The notes below the pieces were generated by a model. It was not told where the DNA came from and did not search any database. It saw only the letters and a program-made list of their open reading frames with translations. A stretch of DNA of 37,866 nucleotides from Promethearchaeota archaeon (GTDB lineage Archaea > Asgardarchaeota > Lokiarchaeia > Sigyniarchaeales > SOKP01): positions 1-37,866 of the forward strand of contig SHMW01000038.1 in the NCBI GenBank assembly GCA_008080735.1, given 5' to 3'. How positions within the stretch are numbered: position 1 is the first letter of the stretch; each line of letters begins with the position of its first letter. Positions 15,994 to 25,015 of the stretch are shown one piece after another. The translations under genes and the position numbers were made by a program.

Positions 15994-17376
15994 CTAGCTT
16001 TTCACTTCATATGCGGGGTCTCGAATAACACAGCCGGTACTTTTTCCATTTTTCATAAGCTGAGAACATTGCGAGCACCCCACGCAAACCTTTTTGGGAT
16101 TAATCTCATCTTGTTGAAAAATTTGTCTGGGAAATTCGGGATTAGCAAAGGCCATTCTTCCGAATCCGCATATATCCACCTCATTATTCTTAATCAGATC
16201 TGCGCAGATATACGGGGAAAATTGCCGTAGGTAAGAATAGCCAGATCCCATAATTTTTATCTCTTCGGAAATCGATTTTTTAATTTCCGATGTCATTTTT
16301 ATTAATCTATAGACGCCACATAAGGGATGTTCAGAAGGTAGATTTGCCCCTTTTACGGGAATATCATAAGGTCTCGTAATATGTGGTTTATAGTGGGGAT
16401 TTCCCGCAGAAATATTGATTAATTTTATTCCTAAATTATCCAGCTCATTAATCAACTTAATTGGCTCAGTTAAATCGATGGATGCTGGAAATTCTTCTCC
16501 TTCAAGAGGTGCGACTCCAAATCCATTTGGATATGGAATTCCATCATAAATCCCTAATCGGGTTGTTATGATAAAATCCCCATTCTTAAAACAGCGTTTT
16601 TTAAGCTTTTTTATGACGTTCAAAAAAAATCGAGATCTATTTGCGAAATCATATCCTCCATAAAGAGAATCATTCCTTTCACGCGCGCCCAATAGTTCGC
16701 TTATCAAGTATCCGTGACACGCCTTAATATCCACTCCATCAAATCCTGCATCTCGAGCTAGAAGAGCTTTTTCGCCCCATTTCTCCTCTAATGCTATTAG
16801 TTCACTATCCTCAATAATTTTCCCGTCTTGTTCGGAAACATTGATTGCCTTATCTAATTGATAATTATGGTACGCCCGAATCGGATATTTAGTGTCCCCT
16901 TTTTTGCAGTATCGTCCCGAGTGATTTAACTGTAGAATGAATAGGCATTGCCCTGAAAACCCTAACTGTTCTAATGCGCTTTTACTAATTTTTTTAATAT
17001 GACTGACAAATTTACGATATTCATCCACATTTTCTTTGGTTATTGCTAATTGATGTTGATTTGATTTATATCCTTCAGAAATAGAAGTCGCCTCACACCA
17101 AATCAACCCCGCTCCTCCTTTCGCATACCGCGAATATCGCCGAACTGTCAGAAAACTCGGCCTGCCATCTCTTTTTGCGTCAAAACCTTCCATAGGTTGA
17201 ATCGCTAATCTGTTTGGGATTGATTTATTCCCAATAGATAGCGACCGTTTAAGAACTGCAAGATCATCGTTAAAATCTAATGCTAAATTTAATTCCGACA
17301 GTTTCTGCTTTAATTGAGTAAGTATTTTGTATTTGAATGGTTCAAAATGTTTACATTCTTTTCCCAATACTTTCAA
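15994..17376 (-). CDS. Old-yellow-enzyme-type NADH:flavin oxidoreductase with Fe-S motif
   Basis: 460 residues. A TIM barrel of the OYE/2,4-dienoyl-CoA reductase N-terminal class: RLAIQPMEGFDAKRDGRPS near 60, LQLNHSGRY near 150, a conserved 'GFDGVDIKACHGYLISELL' with the catalytic His pair region, then 'DICGFGRMAFANPEFP' near the C-terminus. C431, C434, C437 and C449 are spaced as the 4Fe-4S site seen in 2,4-dienoyl-CoA reductases and trimethylamine dehydrogenase. The usual C-terminal NAD/FAD domains are missing, so electrons must come from another protein, perhaps the nearby ferredoxins. TTG start with GGAG at 17384-17387 (7-nt spacing). Confidence 0.88.
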   Translation of the reverse strand: MKVLGKECKHFEPFKYKILTQLKQKLSELNLALDFNDDLAVLKRSLSIGNKSIPNRLAIQPMEGFDAKRDGRPSFLTVRRYSRYAKGGAGLIWCEATSISEGYKSNQHQLAITKENVDEYRKFVSHIKKISKSALEQLGFSGQCLFILQLNHSGRYCKKGDTKYPIRAYHNYQLDKAINVSEQDGKIIEDSELIALEEKWGEKALLARDAGFDGVDIKACHGYLISELLGARERNDSLYGGYDFANRSRFFLNVIKKLKKRCFKNGDFIITTRLGIYDGIPYPNGFGVAPLEGEEFPASIDLTEPIKLINELDNLGIKLINISAGNPHYKPHITRPYDIPVKGANLPSEHPLCGVYRLIKMTSEIKKSISEEIKIMGSGYSYLRQFSPYICADLIKNNEVDICGFGRMAFANPEFPRQIFQQDEINPKKVCVGCSQCSQLMKNGKSTGCVIRDPAYEVKS

Positions 17377-17482
17377 TGAGAGACTCCTTTTGTTTGAAAA
17401 TATGTTATAAAGAGTAAGTTAGGTAAAGGAATAAGTTTTTTGCCAAGAGATGAAAAATTGAATTAGGGAAATTGTCCAATTT

Positions 17483-18511
17483 TTACTTCTCCTTATTAAT
17501 TTCAAGAATTATTTTCAGGTTTTCTTCCTTATTGAAGGCTTGTTCAAATGCCTGTTGGGCTTTTTTCAGGGGTATTATTTTACTGATAAACAACTCTGGA
17601 GAAATTTCCTTATTAGCTAACATTTTTACCGCCTCTGTAAAGTCTCTCCTAATATACATTAGCGACCCGATCAATTCTAATTCTCTATCTTGGACATACG
17701 CCATTTGAACTTCAGTCTCTTCCCCAAACACACCAACCACAATTATTTTCCCACCCTTTCGCACAATCTCAATTGCATCACGGATACTTTGTTCGACTCC
17801 TACACACTCAAATACGACATCGATACCCTCATACGGTTGATTCTGTTTCATCTCTTCCATAGCATCTGTTTTAGTGGCATTAATTGTTTGGGTGGCTCCC
17901 AATATTTCTGCCTTTTTAAGTCTGGAGTCTGATAAATCAATTACAGTAATATTTTCTGCTCCACCCTTTACCACATTTGCTAATACAGAAAGGCCTATCA
18001 TCCCTGAACCTATGATGACTACGTTTTTATTTAGTAATACCCCCGCTTTTTTTGCTGCGTGGACTCCAACCGCGATTGGTTCACTTAGTACGGCATCCAA
18101 GAGAGACAAATCATCGGGGATGGGAATTACCTTTTCTGATGGAACGATTAAATAATCTGCCATTGCCCCGTCCCCTTGACATCCCATAACTCGTAAATTT
18201 TCGCAAATATTATATCTGCCAATACGACAATTATAACATTCTCCACAAGTCAGACTGGGCTCAACCGTTACTCTATCACCCTTTTTAAAATTTGATACCT
18301 CTTTTCCTACTTGTTCAATTATGGCTGAAAATTCATGCCCTGGTGTTGCGGGTAAGGGAATAAAAGGATGTTTTCCCTGGAACGCATGAAGATCTGACCC
18401 ACAAATTCCGCAATATGCAATCTCCAATAGAATTTCGCTGGGTTCTGGTTCTGGCATTTTTGGTTCCTTAATAACAATCTTATTTGGTTTTTGAATTACA
18501 ACTCTTCTCAT
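17483..18511 (-). CDS. Zinc-dependent medium-chain alcohol/polyol dehydrogenase
   Basis: 342 residues. Catalytic zinc ligands C37 (in CGICGSD) and H59-E60 (PGHE), structural zinc cysteines C89, C92, C95, C103, and Rossmann loop GSGMIGLSVLA near residue 172. These fit threonine/sorbitol/xylitol dehydrogenase-type MDR enzymes, which oxidise a secondary hydroxyl with NAD(P). If the substrate is xylitol or arabitol, the product would be xylulose, the substrate of the kinase at 10348; this link is inference. An upstream in-frame ATG at 18586 exists, but GGAGG at 18520-18524, eight bases before ATG 18511, decides the start. Confidence 0.92.
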   Translation of the reverse strand: MRRVVIQKPNKIVIKEPKMPEPEPSEILLEIAYCGICGSDLHAFQGKHPFIPLPATPGHEFSAIIEQVGKEVSNFKKGDRVTVEPSLTCGECYNCRIGRYNICENLRVMGCQGDGAMADYLIVPSEKVIPIPDDLSLLDAVLSEPIAVGVHAAKKAGVLLNKNVVIIGSGMIGLSVLANVVKGGAENITVIDLSDSRLKKAEILGATQTINATKTDAMEEMKQNQPYEGIDVVFECVGVEQSIRDAIEIVRKGGKIIVVGVFGEETEVQMAYVQDRELELIGSLMYIRRDFTEAVKMLANKEISPELFISKIIPLKKAQQAFEQAFNKEENLKIILEINKEK

Positions 18512-18519
18512 TATATTCG

Positions 18520-18524
18520 CCTCC
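18520..18524 (-). promoter_or_regulatory. Strong Shine-Dalgarno of the zinc dehydrogenase
   Basis: GGAGG on the - strand with 8 nt to ATG 18511. It rules out the 25-codon longer N-terminus, which reads as Lys/Ile-rich non-family sequence. Confidence 0.7.
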
Positions 18525-18662
18525 ACACGTTTTTTGTATTTAATAGTGAAATTATGAATTTTAATAATTAGTTTATTAATTATCATAAATGGGGGTTTAT
18601 AATTTCAGAAAAAAATTGCGATGTAAAAAATCTTTAAAAAGAAAGAGATAAAAACTAAATTT

Positions 18663-18923
18663 TTACCACTTAACTGTTATAGCTTGCTCGGGACATATAT
18701 CGACGCATTTTAGGCACCGATTGCATAGAGATCCCCAGATCGGAGTAATACGCCAATCTTGAGGATCATAAGGATTTTCTTGCTTATCTTCGGTTCCGAT
18801 AGTCTCGTGCATCAAAAAGACCGCGGGATCACATGTTCGTAAACATTTGGCGCACTCTCTTGGGTCCACCTTTCCATTCTCCCCACAGAGAGAATACTCA
18901 ATTTCGATTTTTGTTCTTCCCAT
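18663..18923 (-). CDS. Small two-cluster [4Fe-4S] ferredoxin-like protein
   Basis: 86 residues with two four-cysteine groups. The first is SLCGEN...ECAKCLRTCDP (an atypically long first gap, then CX2CX3C-x-P). The second is LCNRCLKCVDICPEQAI, a standard CX2CX2CX3CP ferredoxin motif. Electron transfer in the cytosol is expected. The in-frame TTG at 18941 lies inside the Shine-Dalgarno GAGGTG (18934-18939), so ATG 18923 is the start. The gene follows the 290-residue ferredoxin-type protein after 18 nt and is probably co-translated with it. Confidence 0.8.
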   Translation of the reverse strand: MGRTKIEIEYSLCGENGKVDPRECAKCLRTCDPAVFLMHETIGTEDKQENPYDPQDWRITPIWGSLCNRCLKCVDICPEQAITVKW

Positions 18924-18941
18924 TATTTTTTTACACCTCAA

Positions 18942-19814
18942 TTAATATTCTCCGTCAAATCCGGGGAATTCTTCTCGTGGAATTAATTTTAACGCATCAT
19001 TATTACAAGCATGACGGCACACTCCACAGCCAAAACATTTATCATAATCAATAATGACTCTGTCCATGGAAGGAATATAGCGAATCGCATTAAATTGACA
19101 CATCGCAACACATTGTTTACAGCCTTGGCATTTGTCTTGATCCAAATCAATAATATATTCTGCCTTGTAGAATGCTTTTAAGTCAAAATTGGTCCGAAGC
19201 GTAAGACCTCCGCATTCAGGACTCTCACAAGAGCAGATTGCATTAATATATGGAACGGGTTGAAACCATACAGATGCGATATATCCTTTTTTATTATTCT
19301 GTTCTAAAATTTCAATAGCTTCTTCCCTACTGATGGGATTTGTTCGCTCTTTGGGCATAAATCGGGGCATTTTTTCAAGAACACCAGATAATGCACCGAA
19401 ATTCAGACAGACTGCTTCTTTTTCACCTCGCTGCATCCACCTACACATACAATAATTACACAAAATAGGTTCTGCTGCGAGCTCGGAAAGAATTGCTTTT
19501 CCGTCCTCTAAGGGTATTGCTTGACCAAAATGACCATCCGCTCGTTGTGCATTCCTTCCCTCCTTTTCACTATGGATCATATTTTCGGCTTTCCAGCGTA
19601 GTAACCGCCCTATAATTGGCATTTGAAGTTTATATCCTAAATTTTTTGAAGAGAAACCCATAATTTTTCTGATAAAAACTGTTTCAAAATTCATCCATTG
19701 CTCTTCGAGATAATTCTTAAAATCCTCCTCATCTCCAAGCTGATCGGCTTGATAATTCTTCGCGTTCATATACCATTTCTTCCCAGCGCCGTGCTTTAAG
19801 CACCATTGACACAT
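18942..19814 (-). CDS. Multi-cysteine iron-sulfur protein with C-terminal 2[4Fe-4S] ferredoxin domain
   Basis: 290 residues. C2 and C5 form an N-terminal CxxC (MCQWCLKHG). In the middle, LCNYCMCRW and AICSCESPECGG add a second cysteine-rich, four-to-six-Cys region. From about 235, KCQGCKQCVAMC and KCFGCGVCRHAC give the classic two-cluster ferredoxin fold. The N-terminal half is helical without an obvious catalytic domain. It may couple an unknown redox enzyme to the ferredoxin pool; the OYE-like and FAD enzymes nearby are candidates. AGGAG at 19826-19830 supports ATG 19814, although spacing is long (11 nt). No family name can be given with confidence. Confidence 0.7.
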   Translation of the reverse strand: MCQWCLKHGAGKKWYMNAKNYQADQLGDEEDFKNYLEEQWMNFETVFIRKIMGFSSKNLGYKLQMPIIGRLLRWKAENMIHSEKEGRNAQRADGHFGQAIPLEDGKAILSELAAEPILCNYCMCRWMQRGEKEAVCLNFGALSGVLEKMPRFMPKERTNPISREEAIEILEQNNKKGYIASVWFQPVPYINAICSCESPECGGLTLRTNFDLKAFYKAEYIIDLDQDKCQGCKQCVAMCQFNAIRYIPSMDRVIIDYDKCFGCGVCRHACNNDALKLIPREEFPGFDGEY

Positions 19815-20143
19815 AATCTCAATATCTCCTAATTTTTCTAAAAATAGTCTTGTATGTAATAGTGTTTGTAGTGAAAGTATTTAAAATTTAAAGCTTTTTG
19901 AGATAACTTCGAATATTAAAAGGTGAAAAAAATGAGGTAAAAGTTATTTCACTAAGAACAGTCAGATGAGGGAAAATGATTCTGATTTCATATAGTATTA
20001 TCTTGGTAAGCGAAGAACCTTAGAGAATGTAATGATTAATGCTCCTCTCATGTCAAAATTTGGTCTATATGCATTTAAATAAGGTAAATAGATCAAGAGC
20101 GTTAACATACAATTTAAAAAAAACCTAATTATGTGAATATACT
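19815..20143. other. Divergent intergenic region between Fe-S protein and surface protein genes
   Basis: 329 bases with no gene seen. On the - strand a TATA-like tttaaata lies around 19877-19884 for the Fe-S operon. On the + strand aatttaaaaa at 20111-20120 lies about 28 nt before the GTG 20144, fitting a leaderless transcript, and atttaaat at 20073-20080 is an alternative. No tRNA, hairpin or repeat recognised. Confidence 0.45.
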
Positions 20144-23100
20144 GTGAAAAAATTATCAAGAGCGAAATCCGATAATATAGTTCTATTACTGGTGCTTCTA
20201 TTAATTTTTAGCGGATTTTCATATTTTACGTTAATTTCTAAAAATACAGTCCCGCCGAGAACCCCAATAGAAGATACTCCCGATGTGATAATAGATGAAA
20301 GAGATCCCCCTAAAACATCACAAACAGTGGTAGAATTTGATGAAGCGAATAGGACTATTATTCAAGGGATAGAGGAGAATGAATGGAATGAAGATCTCAT
20401 CAAATCTTATGATGATAGCTATGACAGTATACAATTTGCTTATAGTAGTGACATATTTTTCTGGTTTGAAGATACTGCTAACCCTAAAACAGTTACACAA
20501 TATTCATACCGTTGGGGAAGTACTGATGGTGGATTGTGGGATTTTACTGACGCTTACAAGGATGATGATGGAAAATATTTATATCTTGAAACACAACGGG
20601 GACATGGATTCCCAGGAACAATCTCTCTGAAATGGGGAGAATATAACGACTTCGCAGACTTTTGTGCATGGAATGTATACGCAATTTGGGTTAAATTCGA
20701 AATCTGGCCCGATACTAGCTCTCTAGATGGATTTGATGGTTCTAGTGACCTTAAATTAAGGGTTTATGCGGATGATGGTTCATACCAAGAAAAATTGATC
20801 GCTGCATCCCCCGTTGATGAACATCATTATGTTCAATTATGGAATATTCAAGGAGGACCGGTATTCGATCGCGTTAAAGCGGGAGGATATATTAAATACG
20901 CCCGAGTATCAATGTACGTAGATGAGGAGATATTTACATGGTGTTGGATAAATATTGATTATCTAGATATTTACTATTGGTATCGGAGATTCAATTTAGA
21001 AGTTGATTATGAGCTAGATTATGGAAGCCTCGGACTTGAAACAGTTGATAAGTTCGACTTGAAGATAAAAATGAACGAGACAAAACCGGGAACACAACTC
21101 TATCTATGGGATTATAATAATGAACAATGGGATTATATCCGCAACCTTGAAACATCAAACTCAACCATGATAATCCCAATACTTACAGATGGTGATAATT
21201 ATACGAGTGCTTCTAAAAAAATTAAAATACGCTTTCAAAACCTGAATTATCTCCCTTTTACTGATCCTTTGGAATGTGAATTAAAAATAGATATGATAAA
21301 ATTGGAATTATACCCACCAGAGACCCCCATGAATTTTATAGCAGAGAATGCAATGCAACAAGTCAGATTAACCTGGGATCCGCCAGCTTCCAATGGTCCG
21401 CCAATAGACCACTATAACGTGTACCGTGGAGAAACGCCTGGAGGAGGTAAAACTCTCATAGCAACGCCCAATACCACTAGTTATGATGATTATGGAATAA
21501 ATATCGGAAAAAGATATTATTATACGGTAAGTGCCACCAATTTCGCAGGTACAAGTGGAAACTCAACAGAAGATTCTGGATTGGGATTTGATGAACCTTT
21601 TATATCTTGGGTCACACCTCATGAGAATGAACAACTTGTCCTTCCTTTCATTGATCAATTTGCAACCTATACCACTTTCGGTTTTGAATATGAATGGACT
21701 GAATTAGATGATGCGATTTTAGAACTTGATTATGGAGTATTCCAGAAGAATTATACAGTGTGGGAAAACAACTCGATTGATATTGAATTTGATGATTATT
21801 ACGACGGCGCTGTAAATGCAACATTATATGGATTTAACCAAACTAAGGTAGTAGCTACAGATATCAGACATTTGAATTTTGTAAGAATTGACCTTGAAGC
21901 AATTGAAAACATTAATTCCAGCACAGAAGTATTAGGTGACCAGTTATATTTAATCCTTCACGACCCTAACGGAGATAATAGTTATTCTAGCTTTTCTCAA
22001 ACTACTCGAATATCAATGGGCGTGGGTTGCGAAATAACTACAGAAACTGGTATGAACGTGGAAATGGGTGACTATGGAGGACTTTTTGGAGTTGAAGTAG
22101 GCGCTTCCTTATTATTAGAACGCAAAGAAACATCAATAGAAGGATTTGATTTTCGATATGAAGTATCCGATACTATCATGCTGACTTCAAGTCAAGTGGA
22201 TGATAATGCAGACTATATTGGTCCCGGCTACGGAGATACTTATTGGGGTGAAGCATGGATTTTTAAATGGGTTCTAAATGCCACACGTAGACATTATACC
22301 AATGGAACTGAACGTTGGGAAGATCCTCAATTCTACTATGGAATAATTAGAGATCTACAAACGATTGTCAATCATGCAGATGCTCCTCTGGAATGGAGAA
22401 TCCAAAATGCAGTATTTAATGAGTCCTTACCCATTAGTTATATTATCCCTTTCGCTGAGAGTGGAGGGCAACCCTATACTTATGAGCATGAAGTTAGTAC
22501 AACTATAACAAGATCAAAGAGCTTTGAAGTTGATTTTGGAGTGGAGGCCAATACAAAAATTCCTGGTCTACGGACACAAAATACTTTTCAAATTAATACC
22601 AGAAATTACGCTGAAACCGAATCAGGGCATTCTCATACGGTTTCCTATGAAATTTATGATAATGATCCCGATGATTTCCTTGTTATGGAAATAGGGATAG
22701 ATCATAGATTTGGTACCTTTATTTTTAATACCTCATCATTTTTCTGTGAAACCTCCAATCCATACGAACATAATACCTATGATTATTTACCTCCTGTGAT
22801 TGAATTCCCCGAGATAGATTTGGATTCTGATGGTGATTCGTTTGCTCCCTCTCCAGAGGATTCTCCAATAGTGACTACAGAAATTTTTGAAGAGGACGAC
22901 ATACAACTAGCGGTGATATGGTATTCTACAAATAATGGTTCTTCTTGGCAAGTGGCATATCTTACAGAACTAATTGGAGATCCAGACAAATGGCGTGGTA
23001 GCATTCCGGCACAACCAAGTGATACTAAGATCCTGTGGTATATCGAAGCATGGGATCAGCACGGTAATAACGCAACACGATTCAATGAGATATTGGAACC

Positions 23101-23245
23101 GTATGAATACACAGTAAAATCAAAACCCCCTCCCGAAATACCAAATATTCCGGGATTTCCAATGATTCTAATGAGTTTAGTTTGTTTGATTTCGCTCGCA
23201 GCTGTGGTAGTTGTATTTCAGAAAAGGTTTAATAAAAATATTTAA
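20144..23245 (+). CDS. Large secreted/cell-surface protein with FN3 and Ig-like domains
   Basis: 1033 residues starting at GTG. Residues 1-10 are basic and 11-31 hydrophobic (signal peptide or anchor). Many N-x-S/T sequons point to an exported, glycosylated protein. Residues 90-385 are beta-rich and aromatic with no clear family. A fibronectin type III domain spans about 390-480 (PPETPMNF...TWDPP...YNVYRG...YYYTVSATN). A region at 500-870 contains LHDPNGDNSYS (around 607), a motif seen in poorly described surface proteins. An Ig-like domain lies at 895-985 (WYSTNNGSSWQ, KILWYIEAWDQHGN). The C-terminus is IPGFP plus a 20-residue helix and basic tail, like archaeal PGF-type anchor signals. Confidence 0.8.
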   Translation: MKKLSRAKSDNIVLLLVLLLIFSGFSYFTLISKNTVPPRTPIEDTPDVIIDERDPPKTSQTVVEFDEANRTIIQGIEENEWNEDLIKSYDDSYDSIQFAYSSDIFFWFEDTANPKTVTQYSYRWGSTDGGLWDFTDAYKDDDGKYLYLETQRGHGFPGTISLKWGEYNDFADFCAWNVYAIWVKFEIWPDTSSLDGFDGSSDLKLRVYADDGSYQEKLIAASPVDEHHYVQLWNIQGGPVFDRVKAGGYIKYARVSMYVDEEIFTWCWINIDYLDIYYWYRRFNLEVDYELDYGSLGLETVDKFDLKIKMNETKPGTQLYLWDYNNEQWDYIRNLETSNSTMIIPILTDGDNYTSASKKIKIRFQNLNYLPFTDPLECELKIDMIKLELYPPETPMNFIAENAMQQVRLTWDPPASNGPPIDHYNVYRGETPGGGKTLIATPNTTSYDDYGINIGKRYYYTVSATNFAGTSGNSTEDSGLGFDEPFISWVTPHENEQLVLPFIDQFATYTTFGFEYEWTELDDAILELDYGVFQKNYTVWENNSIDIEFDDYYDGAVNATLYGFNQTKVVATDIRHLNFVRIDLEAIENINSSTEVLGDQLYLILHDPNGDNSYSSFSQTTRISMGVGCEITTETGMNVEMGDYGGLFGVEVGASLLLERKETSIEGFDFRYEVSDTIMLTSSQVDDNADYIGPGYGDTYWGEAWIFKWVLNATRRHYTNGTERWEDPQFYYGIIRDLQTIVNHADAPLEWRIQNAVFNESLPISYIIPFAESGGQPYTYEHEVSTTITRSKSFEVDFGVEANTKIPGLRTQNTFQINTRNYAETESGHSHTVSYEIYDNDPDDFLVMEIGIDHRFGTFIFNTSSFFCETSNPYEHNTYDYLPPVIEFPEIDLDSDGDSFAPSPEDSPIVTTEIFEEDDIQLAVIWYSTNNGSSWQVAYLTELIGDPDKWRGSIPAQPSDTKILWYIEAWDQHGNNATRFNEILEPYEYTVKSKPPPEIPNIPGFPMILMSLVCLISLAAVVVVFQKRFNKNI

Positions 23246-23261
23246 CTTTTCTTTTTTTTCC
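23246..23261 (+). terminator. Oligo-T terminator after the surface protein gene
   Basis: Immediately after the TAA the non-template strand carries two T runs (four and eight T) separated by a single C. Archaeal RNA polymerase ends transcription at such T tracts without needing a hairpin. Confidence 0.5.
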
Positions 23262-23290
23262 TTATTAGATTTGTACAATGGATTTTCATT

Positions 23291-23307
23291 GAAGAGTTAT
23301 ACTCTTC
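23291..23307. terminator. Perfect 7-bp hairpin between convergent genes
   Basis: gaagagt-tat-actcttc forms a 7-bp stem with a 3-nt loop. It sits 45 nt beyond the surface protein stop and 71 nt beyond the stop of the APS-kinase-like gene, which reads toward it. It could stabilise either 3' end or protect a transcript; the function is inferred from position only. Confidence 0.4.
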
Positions 23308-23377
23308 TCTGCTGAAAAGAGAATAATATATTTTCTGATTGGGATTAATTTTTCACTCTTGTAAGTTTTAAGACCTA

Positions 23378-23917
23378 TTATGTTAAAAAGGAAGAGATTT
23401 TTTTAGCTGATTCATCGATTCCCTTTTTATCTGTTTTTATGATAAGATCAGGCTCCTTTGGTTCTTCATATTCTGCTTGAATGCCCGGAACATTGTCAGC
23501 TTTTCCCTCCAGGGCTTTTTTATAAATATTTTCAGGTGCTCCCTTAGTGTCTGCTCGTTTCATCTCTCTCTTCATAGCGACCTTTAAGGGACATTTTAAA
23601 TATACCTCGTAATAATTAGGAATTATTTCTCGTGCTAATGCTCGATATTTTCGGCGATTACCTGTGGCGTCCATTATCACATTAATACCGTTTTCAACTA
23701 ATAATTTTGCAATATACGAAAAAGCGTTATAGACCATTTGTCTTTCTTCATCAGTATATTTAGGCTCTGGAGTAATGTAACTTCGCAATTCATCCGTCTT
23801 GAGAATTTGGGATTCAATACCCTTCTCATGTAATTGTGTCTGTAAGGCTTTAGCAATAACAGATTTACCTGCTCCGGGGAGTCCTGTTAACCAAACCGCA
23901 AAAAAGTTGTTTTTCAT
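23378..23917 (-). CDS. APS-kinase-like (CysC-type) nucleoside/sulfate kinase
   Basis: 179 residues with a P-loop GLPGAGKS (12-19), an LKTDELR motif where APS kinases have DGDNVR, and the late KGAPENIYKKALEG...PGIQAEYEEP stretch that matches the APS-kinase lid and substrate region. Length (about 180) is right for CysC. There is no ATP sulfurylase beside it. Its partner is the APH-like kinase, whose stop is 6 nt upstream of this ATG. The Thr for the second residue of 'DGD' suggests the substrate may not be APS. In bacteria fused APH-plus-P-loop-kinase proteins are known with unclear substrates. Confidence 0.8.
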   Translation of the reverse strand: MKNNFFAVWLTGLPGAGKSVIAKALQTQLHEKGIESQILKTDELRSYITPEPKYTDEERQMVYNAFSYIAKLLVENGINVIMDATGNRRKYRALAREIIPNYYEVYLKCPLKVAMKREMKRADTKGAPENIYKKALEGKADNVPGIQAEYEEPKEPDLIIKTDKKGIDESAKKISSFLT

Positions 23918-23923
23918 TAAAAA

Positions 23924-25015
23924 TCACTTAAAATATCGCTTTAAGTCTTTAATTGATATTTTTTCTGTAGAGAGAATCCCATGAATAAACTTGAAAATTT
24001 TCCTTCTTATAGTAGAATCCAAATCGGGATACCATATAGGAGATCCGATTACTAATCCTCTCCACGCATAAAAAGGAGCAGCTAGAGTTAGGATTTGTTT
24101 ATCGCTTGTATTCTCTAAATATGTATTCCAGAATATCTTAAAAAGTTCGAAAAACTCATTCATAAGCTTACCTTCTGTTTGCAATGAATAGAATAGATAA
24201 TTTATACTCAACGCGGTCACATCATCAGCTGCTTCTCCCCATTCACCCCTACTTCGGTCAATCACCGAAAAATCGAGACCTTCCCGAAAAAGGATATTCC
24301 ATGGATGAAAATCCCCGTGAACTTGACATAATCGCCCTTTTTTGTTTTTTATCTTGTATCTCCAATCAACACATTTTTTTTCAATCGATTTAAGTTCTTC
24401 TTGAGTGGGAAAATCCAAGTTATTTGGGTAGCTATCAGTCAATCCCATAATACACTCCCCATGCCCTAGCAACTCTCTGATTCTTCTCTTGTATAGCGCA
24501 TCAGTATCCTCTTTCTTAGTATGTATTGTAGCTAAATAGTCCGCCAAAGTGTTGGCTCTTTCCTTATCTAAAAGGGAAATTGATTCAGTTTCTACAATCT
24601 TTTCCAAATCCGCAAAATAAAGCGTTCCATCGATCTTTTCTCTTACTAAAAACAGTTCTTTACAATCTCCCGCCGATTTGAACTCATCGTTGGTAGTAAA
24701 TGAGCCTACATCGATTGATTTTGCATGTGCTGGCAATTTATTATAAGATGAATGGGCCAACAATAATGATTTCGCCCGATCATAGAAGAACTGATGTCCG
24801 AACTCATTTTTATTCATAGTAGACATTATATAACTTTTTTTGTCTTCGTTTGCAATGAATTCTATGAGCAAATTTTTTCCATAACCAAATTCCTTTAAAT
24901 CCTCATCGGAAGCTTTACTTTTGTCTATTGGACCAATATATTGAATAGTGATTTTTGTGTCTAAGACTTCTTCTAAATAGGTTTGTATTTTAACTCTAAA
25001 ATCGGTTTCCGGCAT
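23924..25015 (-). CDS. Aminoglycoside-phosphotransferase (APH)-like small-molecule kinase
   Basis: 363 residues. The catalytic loop HGDFHPWNILF (about 236-246) and the metal-binding VIDRSRGEWGEAADD about 10 residues later are the Brenner-type motif and DxG-equivalent of APH/choline kinase-type enzymes. The N-lobe is less clear, although a Lys-containing strand FLVREKIDG is visible. These kinases phosphorylate small hydroxylated molecules in the cytosol; antibiotic resistance is not implied. It begins the two-gene unit with the APS-kinase-like gene, separated by 6 nt. GAGGAG at 25021-25026 is 5 nt before ATG 25015. Confidence 0.8.
   Translation of the reverse strand: MPETDFRVKIQTYLEEVLDTKITIQYIGPIDKSKASDEDLKEFGYGKNLLIEFIANEDKKSYIMSTMNKNEFGHQFFYDRAKSLLLAHSSYNKLPAHAKSIDVGSFTTNDEFKSAGDCKELFLVREKIDGTLYFADLEKIVETESISLLDKERANTLADYLATIHTKKEDTDALYKRRIRELLGHGECIMGLTDSYPNNLDFPTQEELKSIEKKCVDWRYKIKNKKGRLCQVHGDFHPWNILFREGLDFSVIDRSRGEWGEAADDVTALSINYLFYSLQTEGKLMNEFFELFKIFWNTYLENTSDKQILTLAAPFYAWRGLVIGSPIWYPDLDSTIRRKIFKFIHGILSTEKISIKDLKRYFK

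Noticed and set aside
17690..18155. Open frames on the + strand across the zinc dehydrogenase
   Set aside because: Antisense to the Rossmann and zinc motifs of a clear gene.
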